A stretch of 64,000 bases of DNA from NCBI GenBank assembly GCA_937928735.1, contig CALFVF010000011.1, positions 83,611 through 147,610 on the forward strand, given 5' to 3'. Under the pieces are notes generated by a model, which searched no databases, was not told the DNA's origin, and worked only from the letters and a program-made list of their open reading frames with translations. The translations under genes were made by a program, and so were the position numbers. The first letter of the stretch is position 1, and every line of letters starts with the position of its first letter. Positions 26,490 to 35,291 of the stretch are shown piece after piece. Source of the stretch: an uncultured Verrucomicrobiales bacterium. GTDB taxonomy: Bacteria > Verrucomicrobiota > Verrucomicrobiia > Verrucomicrobiales > Akkermansiaceae.

Positions 26490-26528
26490 GAGCTTGCTTA
26501 GGAATACTGAGCAAGCTCATTTTATTTT
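26490..26528 (+). terminator. Intrinsic terminator after rpsR
   Basis: GAGCTTGCTTAG (26490-26501) and CTGAGCAAGCTC (26507-26518) form a 12-bp stem with one G-U and a 5-base loop, followed by ATTTTATTTT. Confidence 0.88.
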
Positions 26529-26563
26529 CAAAATCTCTCTAGAGAGCACCTCCCCATAAGCCA

Positions 26564-27385
26564 ATGAGAGAAGAAGTATCACGCAAAAACGAACACATGC
26601 AGGAACTCAAAGACACGCAAAATGAGCTAGATGATCGCAATATCGCGATCGATCGAGTAGGAGTCAAAGCGCTTCGATTTCCCATAGAAGTGAGAGAAAA
26701 GGCAGGTTCGACCCAGCGCACTGTGGCTGTGACAGCCCTTGCTGTGGACTTGCCCCATCATTTTAAGGGGACGCACATGAGCCGCTTTGTGGAAGTCCTC
26801 AGTGCCCACGGGAACTGCTTGGATGTGCGTGATGTGAAAAAACTTCCCACAGAGATGCTCGGTGTGCTCTCCGCGAGTCGAGCGCATGTCGAATTCAAGT
26901 TCCCCTTTTTCCGCTCAAAGGCGGCACCGGTCACCGGAAAAGAAGGACTCGTGGACTACGAGGTGAAATTTGAAGTGGAGGCCAATAAAGATGGGCCCAC
27001 AGACTTTATCCTTACGATTTATGTGCCAGTGGCGACACTCTGCCCGTGCTCGAAGGCCATTAGTGACTATGGCGCGCACAATCAGCGTGGACTTGTCACT
27101 TATTCTGTCCGTTTCCAGGATCCGATTTGGATCGAGGATCTGATTGATTTAGTCGAGCAGTCTGCGAGCTGCGAGCTCTATAGCCTGCTGAAGCGCCCTG
27201 ATGAAAAAGCGGTGACAGAGCGTGCCTATGAGAATCCTGTCTTTGTCGAAGATCTCGTGCGCAATATCGCTGCGCGCTCGAATGCCCAAGACAATATCCT
27301 ATGGTATAAAGTGGAGGCCGAAAACTTCGAGTCAATCCACAATCACAATGCCTACGCGATGATTGAGAAGCCCATGTCTCGCTAA
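26564..27385 (+). CDS. folE2: GTP cyclohydrolase FolE2
   Basis: This 273-residue type IB GTP cyclohydrolase makes 7,8-dihydroneopterin triphosphate, the entry to folate synthesis, without the zinc needed by FolE. The catalytic motif is PVATLCPCSKAISDYGAHNQRG (about residues 158-179) with the active Cys in LCPCSK; the N-terminal RVGVKALRFPIEV and GTHMSRF also match the family. A start at the internal ATG 26597 is possible. Its placement next to cysteine-free L33 and S18 is notable, although a terminator separates it from them. Confidence 0.93.
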   Translation: MREEVSRKNEHMQELKDTQNELDDRNIAIDRVGVKALRFPIEVREKAGSTQRTVAVTALAVDLPHHFKGTHMSRFVEVLSAHGNCLDVRDVKKLPTEMLGVLSASRAHVEFKFPFFRSKAAPVTGKEGLVDYEVKFEVEANKDGPTDFILTIYVPVATLCPCSKAISDYGAHNQRGLVTYSVRFQDPIWIEDLIDLVEQSASCELYSLLKRPDEKAVTERAYENPVFVEDLVRNIAARSNAQDNILWYKVEAENFESIHNHNAYAMIEKPMSR

Positions 27386-27429
27386 ATTACGGGAGTTATT
27401 CGCGATTATTTATTGAGCTGCCAAACACT

Positions 27430-28086
27430 ATGAATCACCTCACGAGCTTTCTTTCTCAGCAAACAACGAGTCTTAAGGTCTGTGGCGTGACGACACTCGC
27501 AGATGCTCGCACACTCTGTGAGATGGGCGTGCCGGCACTAGGAGTGAACTATTGGCCAAATTCAAAGCGCTATGTAGAGCAGCAGAAGGCCAGTGAGTTC
27601 CTCCAAGAAGTGGGCGGGCAGATCCTTCGTGTCGGGGTCTTTGTGAATGCGGAGCCGCAGCTGCCCCTCTCGCTAGTAGAGCGGGGGGATCTTGATCTCG
27701 TGCAGTTCCATGGAGATGAGACTGAGGCGTACTGTAAGATATTTCAGCAAGAGGGAGTGCCCTATATTCGTGCGTTTGGGGTGAAAAATAGAGAATCTCT
27801 TAAGCATTTTAAGGATGGAGGTGCGGCAGCAGCTCTTCTAGATACCCATGCCCCTGGTCTCTACGGGGGGACGGGAGATTGTTTTGACTGGGACTTGGCG
27901 AAAGCCTTTCAGTCTGATCATTCTACATTACCGATCTTGCTAGCTGGTGGTATCACTGCGGAGAATGCCGCAGAGGCCACGAAGGTGGTGCGGCCAGCGG
28001 CTCTGGATGTTGCCACAGGGGCGGAAAGTCGCCCCGGTGTGAAGGATTTTTCCAAAGTCGCTCGTTTGCTTGAGGCGATTCGATAA
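27430..28086 (+). CDS. trpF: Phosphoribosylanthranilate isomerase
   Basis: The 218-residue TIM-barrel enzyme isomerises PRA to CdRP in tryptophan synthesis. The catalytic Cys and Asp appear in LKVCGVTTLADARTL (start of strand 1) and LLDTHAPGLYGGTG; the phosphate-binding end reads LAGGITAENAAEA and ALDVATGAESRPGVKD. It stands apart from other trp genes. It is 44 bases after folE2, so co-transcription is possible. Confidence 0.93.
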   Translation: MNHLTSFLSQQTTSLKVCGVTTLADARTLCEMGVPALGVNYWPNSKRYVEQQKASEFLQEVGGQILRVGVFVNAEPQLPLSLVERGDLDLVQFHGDETEAYCKIFQQEGVPYIRAFGVKNRESLKHFKDGGAAAALLDTHAPGLYGGTGDCFDWDLAKAFQSDHSTLPILLAGGITAENAAEATKVVRPAALDVATGAESRPGVKDFSKVARLLEAIR

Positions 28087-28246
28087 TCTGGGGGGAAGTC
28101 GCTAGATGAAAGTGTTTCTCAAAAAAGAGTTCGTGGAAACACATCCTAAGCTTGTCAGCTGTCATTTTCCCCTTACCATCCGCGCCGACGTGGCTTTGAC
28201 TCGGGATACGGGTGCTGGGTCCGACTAACTTACTACACACAAATCT

Positions 28247-29647
28247 ATGTTTCGTAAAACAAGTATCATCTCCACTTTGGGGCCAGCGATTTTCCCTTCA
28301 GAGCAGATCAGCAAAATGATCGACGCCGGAGTGAATGTATTTCGCTTCAACATGAGTCATGCTCACTATGATGAGTGCCGTCAAGTTGCCAAGCACATCC
28401 GCCAGCACGCGGAGGAAAAGAATAAGAATGTCGCTCTTCTCTTTGACTTGCAGGGGCCTTCTATCCGTACAGGTGATTTGGATGAGCCATTTATTCTTAA
28501 GGTGGGTGATAAAGTAGAATTTCGTAAAGCGAGTGCTGAGGCTAAGCTCCCTTTCTCTACAACTGTGAACTACGAGGGCATGATGGATGATGTCGAAGCT
28601 GGTTCAGAGCTAGTGGTGGATAATGGCACGATGCTCATGCATATCGAGGAAAAGCATGGTGATCGCATCATCTGTACTGTGAAGACCGAAGGTAAGATCG
28701 GAAATCGCCGCCACATTAATCTCCCAGGAACTCGTCTTAACCTTCCTGCGATGACAGAGAAGGATCATAATGACCTCGCTCTCGCTGTAGAGCTCGGTGC
28801 TGACTTTGTCGCTGGATCATTTGTCCGTGATGCTGCGCATGTGAATGAAATTCGCAGCACGATGGAAAAGCTTGGCGGTCAGGCCAATATAGTTTCTAAA
28901 ATTGAGGATCAAGAAGCGGTGAAGAATATCGATGATATCATCAAAGCTTCCGATGTTATCATGATCGCACGTGGTGATCTCGGTATCGAAGTCGGTGTGG
29001 AAGATCTCCCACTGATCCAGCGCCAGATTAATAAGCGCTGCCATGCTCTTGGAACTCGCGTGATTGTGGCCACTCACATGCTGGAGTCCATGATCACTAA
29101 TCCGACTCCGACTCGTGCAGAAGCCATGGATGTCTCTACAGCTGTGTATGAAGAGGCGGATGCTATTATGCTCTCAGGAGAATCTTCTGTCGGTGAGTAC
29201 CCAGTGCGCTGTGTGGAAACCATGGATCGTATCGCTCGCCGTATCGAGAATAGTGGCACGATGGGCAATGGCGCTCTCGTGGAGCTTTCTGAGGATAAAG
29301 AGCAGGTTGTGAAAGCGGCGATTGGTCTCGCGAACAATGTGGAGGACTCCCAGATTGTTGTCTTCACTAAGCGCGGTCTCATGGCTGTGCAGGCAGCGAT
29401 GTTCCGCCCAAGTGCGATGATTCACGCCTTTGCAGACACTGAGGAAACATGCCGCAAGCTCGCTCTCTGCCGCGGTGTTGAGCCCAATGTCGTACCTTTT
29501 GATGAAGATCCCGTGTCGACCATTAACCACGCAGTGGATTTCCTAAAGGAAAAAGGCACTGTCAAAGAAGGCACACCACTAGTGATTATTTCTGATGTGC
29601 TACGCCGCAATAAGACAGTGGACTCCATTCTCCTCGTCTACGCGTAA
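28247..29647 (+). CDS. pyk: Pyruvate kinase
   Basis: The 466-residue enzyme converts phosphoenolpyruvate and ADP to pyruvate and ATP. It shows ISTLGPA at the N-terminus, FRFNMSHAHYDE, the metal and substrate site IVSKIEDQEAVKNIDDI (catalytic Lys), IMIARGDLGIEVG and TRAEAMDVSTAVYEEADAIMLSGES. The C-terminal allosteric domain is short but present (VVFTKRGLMAVQAAMFRP). A terminator begins 29 bases after the stop. Confidence 0.95.
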   Translation: MFRKTSIISTLGPAIFPSEQISKMIDAGVNVFRFNMSHAHYDECRQVAKHIRQHAEEKNKNVALLFDLQGPSIRTGDLDEPFILKVGDKVEFRKASAEAKLPFSTTVNYEGMMDDVEAGSELVVDNGTMLMHIEEKHGDRIICTVKTEGKIGNRRHINLPGTRLNLPAMTEKDHNDLALAVELGADFVAGSFVRDAAHVNEIRSTMEKLGGQANIVSKIEDQEAVKNIDDIIKASDVIMIARGDLGIEVGVEDLPLIQRQINKRCHALGTRVIVATHMLESMITNPTPTRAEAMDVSTAVYEEADAIMLSGESSVGEYPVRCVETMDRIARRIENSGTMGNGALVELSEDKEQVVKAAIGLANNVEDSQIVVFTKRGLMAVQAAMFRPSAMIHAFADTEETCRKLALCRGVEPNVVPFDEDPVSTINHAVDFLKEKGTVKEGTPLVIISDVLRRNKTVDSILLVYA

Positions 29648-29675
29648 GCCTCAGACATTTATTTTTGAGAGAAAA

Positions 29676-29711
29676 GCTTCTGAGGCCGATTGGAGTTTCA
29701 GAGGCTTTTTT
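29676..29711 (+). terminator. Intrinsic terminator after pyk
   Basis: GCTTCTGA (29676-29683) and TCAGAGGC (29698-29705) form an 8-bp stem with one G-U, followed by six T. The T tract ends at the base before an ATG (29712), which argues that the next gene starts at the later ATG 29727. Confidence 0.75.
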
Positions 29712-29726
29712 ATGGATTGCAGACGA

Positions 29727-29987
29727 ATGAATGAAGCCAATTCACCTTCTAAGGAAACCGTGTCACTGGAGCGTGGCATTTATGAGCACTTTAAGGGTAA
29801 TCGCTACGAAGTGCTCGACATAGCACTGTGTAGTGAGACAGAGACTTCTCACGTGGTCTACAGGGCGCTCTATGGAGCCCAGAAACTCTGGATTCGCCCG
29901 CTGGCGATGTTTATTGAGCAAGTCGAGAAAGAGCACTACAAGGGCCCACGCTTCCGACTGGTGGAAGCATCTGACGAAAATATCTGA
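29727..29987 (+). CDS. DUF1653-family small protein
   Basis: About 86 residues from ATG 29727 (MNEANSPSKETV); the alternative ATG at 29712 abuts the pyk terminator. The core GIYEHFKGNRYEVLDIALCS and VVYRALYGAQKLWIRPLAMF is typical of DUF1653, a small beta-sheet family of unknown role. Family members often contain the same Tyr/Trp pattern. It probably depends on readthrough of the pyk terminator or on its own promoter. Confidence 0.82.
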   Translation: MNEANSPSKETVSLERGIYEHFKGNRYEVLDIALCSETETSHVVYRALYGAQKLWIRPLAMFIEQVEKEHYKGPRFRLVEASDENI

Positions 29988-30047
29988 GAGAGCTTCTGAG
30001 AGAGCACCTAGTGTACAGTAGCTCGCGCCAGTGGATATAGGGGTGTC

Positions 30048-31187
30048 CTAGAAGCTGACGTTGATACCATGGCGACTCCACGCCTTTGAGAAGGCGACTT
30101 CGATATCTTCGTAGCTTCTGTCCTTAAGTAGGTGCTTCTGGGCGGAAGATTCTTTCTCTCCTTTTTGTAGTGCCTTGAGGTAGTTCTTAATCGCACTGCT
30201 GTCACCATCCATTTGGTAGAAGAAGTAAGTGAGCATGAGTGCGCGCGCATAGCTGTGGGCACCTCCTTGGGAAAACTGCCCGTAGGAGAGATTCATGAAG
30301 TTCTGTAGCCTAGGAAATGTGATCTTGCGACCAAGAACGGAGGTTACGGTATTGTAGTATGGCTTGATACTTGAGCCCGGCTGGAAAGTCGCTGGATAGG
30401 TGTAGGGCGTCGCTGAGACATATTCCGCACTACCCTCAATGAACCAGGCTGCCTTGAGAACACCCTCCATGAGTTGGTGGGTGATCTCATGGGAGAGAGT
30501 GCGGTAGTCGATCTCACCGCGTTCGACAAATTTAGAACCTTGTGGAATGACGCCGACACTACTTAGCGGGACATGAATCTCCTCTGTATTTGGAAAATAG
30601 ACACCCCCTGAGTTAGGTGGGCCGCCAGCACGGGCGTAGTCTGTGCGTGTTTTATGCAAGTAGATACGGAACTTACGGTCTCCTGTGCGGCTGATACCTG
30701 GAAGATTGAGCGGTAATTTTTCATTGAAGGTGAATGTCGCCTCAAAGAGTGTGGCGCATTTGAGAATGAGGCCAGCATCGAGCTTTGCATTGGTGATGAA
30801 CTCATAGTTGGTGCTTTCGTAGACGAAGTGGTCTTTTTTCCACTGTTTGGTCATACGCTTGATCTCAGGTCTTGCCTTGCCTCGGACGTTTTTGGGCCAG
30901 GGTTGGGAGAAGGATCTTTCATTGCCCTTCATCCAGCTATAGTTGGCCAGTGTGCCTTTGTGCTTAGCGAGGTGCTTGTTCACACTGGCTTGGCTCTGAG
31001 TGTCGAGATTGGCGAATGGGACTCGCAGGTTTCGCCCACTGTGCGTCTTGATGGTTAAAGTGCCATTGCGGCTGAATTTGAGATCTCCGGTGATTTGCTT
31101 TTGAGTGGTGGTTTTTAACTCAAGAGCGAATAGCGAGCTCAGTGGGGTGGCACACAAGCAGGTGAGAAGAAATTGGTGAAAGCGCAT
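30048..31187 (-). CDS. Exported zinc-metallopeptidase-like protein (gluzincin type)
   Basis: The 379-residue protein has a signal peptide (FLLTCLCATPLSSLFA). An N-terminal SLA1/SHD1-like beta region (about 24-75) precedes a peptidase-like domain. The zinc motif HEITH is at 233-237, and a downstream WFIEGSAEYV gives the third ligand Glu at 251 or 255, the gluzincin pattern. DUF1570-type proteins of Planctomycetes and Verrucomicrobia share this plan. No substrate can be named. It is a single minus-strand gene. Confidence 0.75.
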   Translation of the reverse strand: MRFHQFLLTCLCATPLSSLFALELKTTTQKQITGDLKFSRNGTLTIKTHSGRNLRVPFANLDTQSQASVNKHLAKHKGTLANYSWMKGNERSFSQPWPKNVRGKARPEIKRMTKQWKKDHFVYESTNYEFITNAKLDAGLILKCATLFEATFTFNEKLPLNLPGISRTGDRKFRIYLHKTRTDYARAGGPPNSGGVYFPNTEEIHVPLSSVGVIPQGSKFVERGEIDYRTLSHEITHQLMEGVLKAAWFIEGSAEYVSATPYTYPATFQPGSSIKPYYNTVTSVLGRKITFPRLQNFMNLSYGQFSQGGAHSYARALMLTYFFYQMDGDSSAIKNYLKALQKGEKESSAQKHLLKDRSYEDIEVAFSKAWSRHGINVSF

Positions 31188-31309
31188 AGAGTGAGATGAA
31201 AGTGTTTGATAAAATTCTAATCTCTAAGAAGAGAAATAGGATGTCATGTATTCTAACTTATGGCTATCTGTAGACTATGGAGTAGGCAATGAAAATCAAA
31301 TTAGGCTAA

Positions 31310-31470
31310 AGGGCACCTCTGAAAACCTCATTTCTGAAAATACCATCAGATTGCTCCATCTCTGCGTTGTCCACAATCCTTATGAATACATTCAAAAGTG
31401 ATTGTGTTTGCCTTGATCTGAAACAATCTGAAGGCATTTTTTACTGAAAGCAGGTTTCCAGAGGTACCCT
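31310..31470. mobile_element. MITE-like element with 19-base terminal inverted repeats
   Basis: The left end AGGGCACCTCTGAAAACCT and the complement of the right end, AGGGTACCTCTGGAAACCT, differ at 2 of 19 positions. The 161-base interior has no gene. TAAA occurs on both sides if the ends are taken at GGG/CCC, a possible 4-base target duplication. The size and ends suggest a non-autonomous derivative of an IS; no transposase occurs in the window. Confidence 0.7.
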
Positions 31471-31499
31471 AAAGCCTATTTGCCAGCAAGTCATCCGAG

Positions 31500-32978
31500 C
31501 TAGAGTCTTTTTGGGTTGAAGGGGACTGTGGGTACTTTGCCGCTGGATTTTTGATACAGTGTTTTGCGAAGCATTTGGATGATAGTTTGGTGAGAGGGGC
31601 TTGGTTGGTGAGCGAGGTTATGAAATTCGCCGGGATCTTTCTGATGATCGTAGAGCTCGCGGCCGTGTTTTCCCTCACCCCATTCGGTGTATCTCCAATG
31701 CTCGGTGCGTATACTACAGCCCATAATGGGTTCTTTAAATCGACTGTCAGGAGGTCTCAAGACTTGAGTGATGGCCGAGGAGTCCCACTGGCGGGTGGGC
31801 TGGTCAAGGAGAGGGACGAGGCTGGCTCCTTCTTGGCTTTGCTCCGTGGGATAGGTGAGACCTGCTAGCTCGATGAGAGTCGGGTAGATGTCGACGAATT
31901 CGACGACTCTCTGGCAGGCTTGGCCATTGCCTGCTCTGCCGGGGGCGCGTATTATGAGGGGAGCGGCTGCGCATTCTTCAAAGAGGGTGCGTTTCTGCCA
32001 AGCTCCACCATGCTCGCCTAGGTGATAGCCGTGGTCACTCCATACAATGACGATCGTGTTTTCACGTAGACCGAGTTCGTCGAGAGCGGTGAGCAAGCGG
32101 CCGATTTGGGCATCGACGAATGACACGCAGGCGTAGTAGGCTTGGATAGATTTCTTCAAAGTGAGTTCATCAAGACCGTAGTGAGGGACTGGGCAGTTGT
32201 GGGCGAAGGCAGCAGATGGGATGTCCTTACGGTCATTTTTGGGAGCATAGGGAACTTCTATCTGATCGAGTGGATAGAGCTCAAAGTAGGCTTTTGGTGC
32301 GATGAAAGGGCGGTGAGGTCGAAAGAAACCCGCTGCGATAAAGAAAGGTTCATCGCGGTGCTGCTTCATGAGCTGAATTGCTTCGGTGGCGATCATGCCG
32401 TCTGTTTGTTCTTCATCACGGCCATCTGCGGCGAGCCAATTGAGCGTGCCACCACCTTTGTGTGGTGGATCAGCCGTGAAGACGAGGTGCTCGTCTGTTT
32501 TATCCCGGCCGATGGGATTAATGGTCTGCTGCCAGGAGGGAGGATCATCCGCTCCATCAGTGCCGATCGATTTCGGGACATTATAGTGGTAGATTTTACC
32601 GACGCGCCCAGTCCAGTAGCCTTGATTTTTAAAGGCTTGGGGTAAGGTAGTGATGTCAGGGTGGCGTTCTCTGAAATGCGTATCTAAGTCATAGACTCCC
32701 AGAGTGTCTGGTCTGAGGCCTGTCATCACGGAAGCTCTGGATGGATTGCAGAGGGGGATTTGATTGTAAGCGAAGTCAAATTGAACACCAGTCTGGGAGA
32801 GGCGGTCGAGATTTGGTGTGATGGCTATAGAATCGCCGAAGCACTTCACCTGACTGCCGAGGTCATCAATAGAGATGAAGAGCACGTTGGGTGGTTTTGG
32901 GGGCTGTGCGAAACAAGGTGTGTGGAGCCAGACTGTAGCGAGGTAGATGAGGCAGCTGATAGTTCGCAGAGAAAGCAT
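31500..32978 (-). CDS. Secreted iduronate-2-sulfatase-like sulfatase, second copy
   Basis: The ATG at 32978 gives 492 residues starting with a signal peptide ([22 protein letters not shown]); a GTG seven codons upstream is less likely. It has the metal-site motif SIDDLGSQ, the formylglycine site [13 protein letters not shown] (Cys77 from this start) and [17 protein letters not shown]. It is closely similar along its length to the product of 19023-20489, for example in [14 protein letters not shown] and [19 protein letters not shown]. Likely acts on sulfated polysaccharides; the two may differ in substrate. Confidence 0.92.
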   Translation of the reverse strand: MLSLRTISCLIYLATVWLHTPCFAQPPKPPNVLFISIDDLGSQVKCFGDSIAITPNLDRLSQTGVQFDFAYNQIPLCNPSRASVMTGLRPDTLGVYDLDTHFRERHPDITTLPQAFKNQGYWTGRVGKIYHYNVPKSIGTDGADDPPSWQQTINPIGRDKTDEHLVFTADPPHKGGGTLNWLAADGRDEEQTDGMIATEAIQLMKQHRDEPFFIAAGFFRPHRPFIAPKAYFELYPLDQIEVPYAPKNDRKDIPSAAFAHNCPVPHYGLDELTLKKSIQAYYACVSFVDAQIGRLLTALDELGLRENTIVIVWSDHGYHLGEHGGAWQKRTLFEECAAAPLIIRAPGRAGNGQACQRVVEFVDIYPTLIELAGLTYPTEQSQEGASLVPLLDQPTRQWDSSAITQVLRPPDSRFKEPIMGCSIRTEHWRYTEWGEGKHGRELYDHQKDPGEFHNLAHQPSPSHQTIIQMLRKTLYQKSSGKVPTVPFNPKRL

Positions 32979-33193
32979 ACTACTATTCTCAAGCGTCACT
33001 GGTTCTGGTCAAGACAGAAGGTTGCTGTGAGGGTTTCTAGGTAGTGAATACAGTGGATGAGTCAGGAGCTGGAAAGAATGTTTCTAGAGCTCCGATTTGG
33101 TGTTTCGTGGGGAAAGCGTTAAACTACCAATGACTTACGGATTTGAAACAAACGTTCAAATGCTTTATTTATACAAATAAATATAATATTTGA

Positions 33194-33282
33194 TTGCCAT
33201 CTATGGACTTAGATAGCTAGTTTCAAACTTACATTTGGGGGATTAGGAAGTCGTAAGCGTGAGCTTGCGGCTTCCGTTTTTT
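33194..33282 (+). ncRNA. Candidate small RNA with intrinsic terminator
   Basis: A consensus -10 box TATAAT (33182-33187) is followed about 60 bases later by a strong terminator, with no open reading frame between. A small stem ATCTA/TAGAT (near 33200-33215) precedes the terminator. No good -35 is seen. The transcript would be about 90 bases. No known RNA family is recognised. Confidence 0.35.
33246..33282 (+). terminator. Very strong intrinsic terminator in a gene-free region
   Basis: GGAAGTCGTAAGC (33246-33258) and GCTTGCGGCTTCC (33263-33275) pair over 13 bp with two G-U pairs, capped by a GTGA (GNRA) tetraloop and followed by six T. On the plus strand there is no gene for it to terminate, since the gene to the left is on the minus strand. 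Confidence 0.85.
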
Positions 33283-33352
33283 AGGGGAGTAGGGATAGAT
33301 GAGAATCTGTGGGTGGGTGTGAGTCAGTGCGAGGGTATGCGTTTTCGTATTT

Positions 33353-33376
33353 TGTAGATCTGTAGATCTGTAGATG
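33353..33376. repeat. Three tandem copies of TGTAGATC
   Basis: TGTAGATC occurs at 33353-33360 and 33361-33368, and TGTAGATG at 33369-33376. It lies about 90 bases before the glycerate kinase gene and could be a regulator site or simple slippage. Confidence 0.7.
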
Positions 33377-33467
33377 ATCGGCACATGATGGATATGCTTC
33401 TATCTACTACGTGAATGTTTCGGATTCTTTTCAAGAATAGTGGCATTTTTTATGCTATAGGCTTTCT

Positions 33468-34367
33468 ATGCCCACCGATGACGTAGAAACATTAGCTTGG
33501 TTAGATACTTTTATTGAGCGTGAAGCCCTTCCTCTTTCATTTAGAGAAGTAGCGATAAAATACTACCTTCCACTTGCCGATCAGGTGAAAACTTGGAGCG
33601 AGTACACCAAGGGAACTTACTTTCTAGGACTCAATGGTGGTCAGGGGACAGGGAAGTCGACGCTGGCAGCATTACTAGCACTCATTCTGCGTGAACACCA
33701 TGGTTTGAGCACGGTGGTGGTGTCTCTGGATGACCTTTATCTGCCGAAGGCCACGCGCGAAGAACTCGCCGAGCAGGTGCATCCTCTCTTGCAAACAAGA
33801 GGTGTGCCGGGCACGCATGATATGGAACTCGCTCTTGAGTTATTTGAACATGTGGCGCAGGGGCGTGCTGTGGAATTTCCAGTCTTTGATAAGGCGGTGG
33901 ATGATCGTAGCTCTCAGCTCACAAACCCTGTGGCGGCAGAGACAGATATTTTCCTCTTTGAGGGATGGTGTGTGGCAGCTTGTGCGGAAGACTCAGTGAG
34001 TGAGCCAGTGAATGACTTTGAGGCTCAATATGATCCAGATGGCCTGTGGCGGCAGTATGTGAATGGACAGTTAGCGGGGCATTATCAGACTCTATTTGGC
34101 TACCTAAATCACCTCGTGATGCTTAAGGCACCGAGTTTTGAGTGCATTTATACTTGGCGGGGCTTACAAGAGCAGAAGCTCGCCATGCGTGTGCAGAAGG
34201 AGGGGGGGGAGAGCTCGGGGGTGATGTCTGAGGAAGAACTCATTCATTTCATCAGTCACTATGAGCGCCTCACTCGGCATATGCTGGAAGAAATGCCCTT
34301 GCGAGCGGGCGTGGTCATCGAATTAGCAGAAGACCATTCTGTCTCTGGCGTGAAAGGAGTGCTGTGA
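33468..34367 (+). CDS. D-glycerate 3-kinase-like P-loop kinase
   Basis: The 299-residue protein has Walker A in GLNGGQGTGKSTLAALL (about 54-70), then SLDDLYLPKATREELAE and HPLLQTRGVPGTHDMEL, a signature shared with plant/yeast-type glycerate kinases. ETDIFLFEGWCVA is the usual later motif. It would phosphorylate D-glycerate to 3-phosphoglycerate in the cytoplasm. It overlaps the next gene by 4 bases (GTGA). In this operon it would recycle the glycerate released by the phosphorylase and supply the acceptor for glucosyl-3-phosphoglycerate synthase. Assignment of substrate rests on motif and context. Confidence 0.82.
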   Translation: MPTDDVETLAWLDTFIEREALPLSFREVAIKYYLPLADQVKTWSEYTKGTYFLGLNGGQGTGKSTLAALLALILREHHGLSTVVVSLDDLYLPKATREELAEQVHPLLQTRGVPGTHDMELALELFEHVAQGRAVEFPVFDKAVDDRSSQLTNPVAAETDIFLFEGWCVAACAEDSVSEPVNDFEAQYDPDGLWRQYVNGQLAGHYQTLFGYLNHLVMLKAPSFECIYTWRGLQEQKLAMRVQKEGGESSGVMSEEELIHFISHYERLTRHMLEEMPLRAGVVIELAEDHSVSGVKGVL

Positions 34368-35257
34368 GAGAGCTTAAAACAGATCCGAAGAAGCCGACCA
34401 AGCTGCTGGTCATCACAGATCTTGATAGCACCCTCCTCAATGAAGACTACAGCTTCATGGAAGCGTGGGGAGTGATGCGTCAGCTGAAGCTGCAAGGATT
34501 CCCAATTGTCTTTAATTCGAGTAAAACGCTCGCAGAAATGGAAGTTTTAGCCCAAGAGATGGGGCTGCATGCCCCTATGGTGGCTGAGAATGGTGGTGTC
34601 TTGTGTTTGCCTGTATCAGAGCAATGGCAAGACAGCATTCAGAGTGGGACTGTGAAGGAGGCCATGGAATATGAGGCGTGTGGAAATTACTGGGTGCATA
34701 CTCCTGGTCTTGATCGTGAGCGTATTTTAGCTGTGGCACACCAGCTGAGAGAGGCGCATGGCTACGACTTTGAGGGATACGGAGACTGGTCTGTAGAGGA
34801 TGTGGTAGAACACACGGGCTTGGATCCTGTTTCTGCGCAGCAGTCTCTGCAGCGAGTGGCCACAGAGCCGATTCTCTGGCAGGATAGTGAAGAAGCTTGG
34901 GTGGTCTTTGAGAAGCAGCTCGTGAGTGAGGGCATCAGAGTGCTTAAGGGTGGGCGCTTCCTGCACTTGATGGGAGAGCCTGATAAGGCCGATGGCTTGC
35001 GCTCCATACAGGCGCTCTACGCGCACCAGGAGCCTGATGTGCAGTGGCTAACAGTGGTACTCGGGGATAGTGAAAATGACTTGGGAATGCTCAGTGCCGC
35101 GGATATAGCGGTCGTGATCCCCAGAGAGGATGGTGTGGAGATCGAACCGGTAGCCGTAGAGGTGATTCGACCCAAGGGGCTCGCATCAGCTGGCTGGGCA
35201 GAGGCCATGCGGTTGATCTTAGAGAGAGTGGAAAGAGTTAGGATTAGAGAAGTTTAG
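34364..35257 (+). CDS. Glucosyl/mannosyl-3-phosphoglycerate phosphatase (HAD-IIB)
   Basis: The 297-residue HAD phosphatase starts at a GTG that overlaps the kinase stop. HAD motif I is VITDLDSTLLNEDY (nucleophile about Asp19), motif II IVFNSSKTLAEME, then MVAENGGVLCLP as in MPGP-family enzymes. GRFLHLMGEPDKADGL (motif III Lys) and VLGDSENDLGML (motif IV) follow. It would remove phosphate from glucosyl-3-phosphoglycerate to give glucosylglycerate. Sequence style is that of mannosyl-3-phosphoglycerate phosphatase, but the neighbour makes glucosyl the better guess. Confidence 0.85.
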   Translation: MRELKTDPKKPTKLLVITDLDSTLLNEDYSFMEAWGVMRQLKLQGFPIVFNSSKTLAEMEVLAQEMGLHAPMVAENGGVLCLPVSEQWQDSIQSGTVKEAMEYEACGNYWVHTPGLDRERILAVAHQLREAHGYDFEGYGDWSVEDVVEHTGLDPVSAQQSLQRVATEPILWQDSEEAWVVFEKQLVSEGIRVLKGGRFLHLMGEPDKADGLRSIQALYAHQEPDVQWLTVVLGDSENDLGMLSAADIAVVIPREDGVEIEPVAVEVIRPKGLASAGWAEAMRLILERVERVRIREV

Positions 35258-35291
35258 AAATATAAAAAATTTAGAAATATAGAATTAAATT

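Larger units (their letters stand above)
33000..33467. other. Intergenic region between divergent genes
   Basis: This 468-base region has no protein gene. It holds a perfect TATAAT at 33182-33187, a candidate small RNA ending in a strong terminator at 33246-33282, and three copies of an 8-base repeat at 33353-33376. A weak promoter (TTTTCA 33428-33433, TATGCT 33451-33456) lies just before the glycerate kinase start. Confidence 0.6.

Noticed and set aside
30048..31187. Reading the HEITH protein as a well-defined, named peptidase
   Set aside because: The zinc motif and third ligand are visible, but no family-specific substrate features are, so only a general metallopeptidase-like call is made.
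32142..32645. Plus-strand frame of 167 codons inside the second sulfatase
   Set aside because: The minus-strand frame carries conserved sulfatase motifs throughout; the antisense product has no signal or domain.
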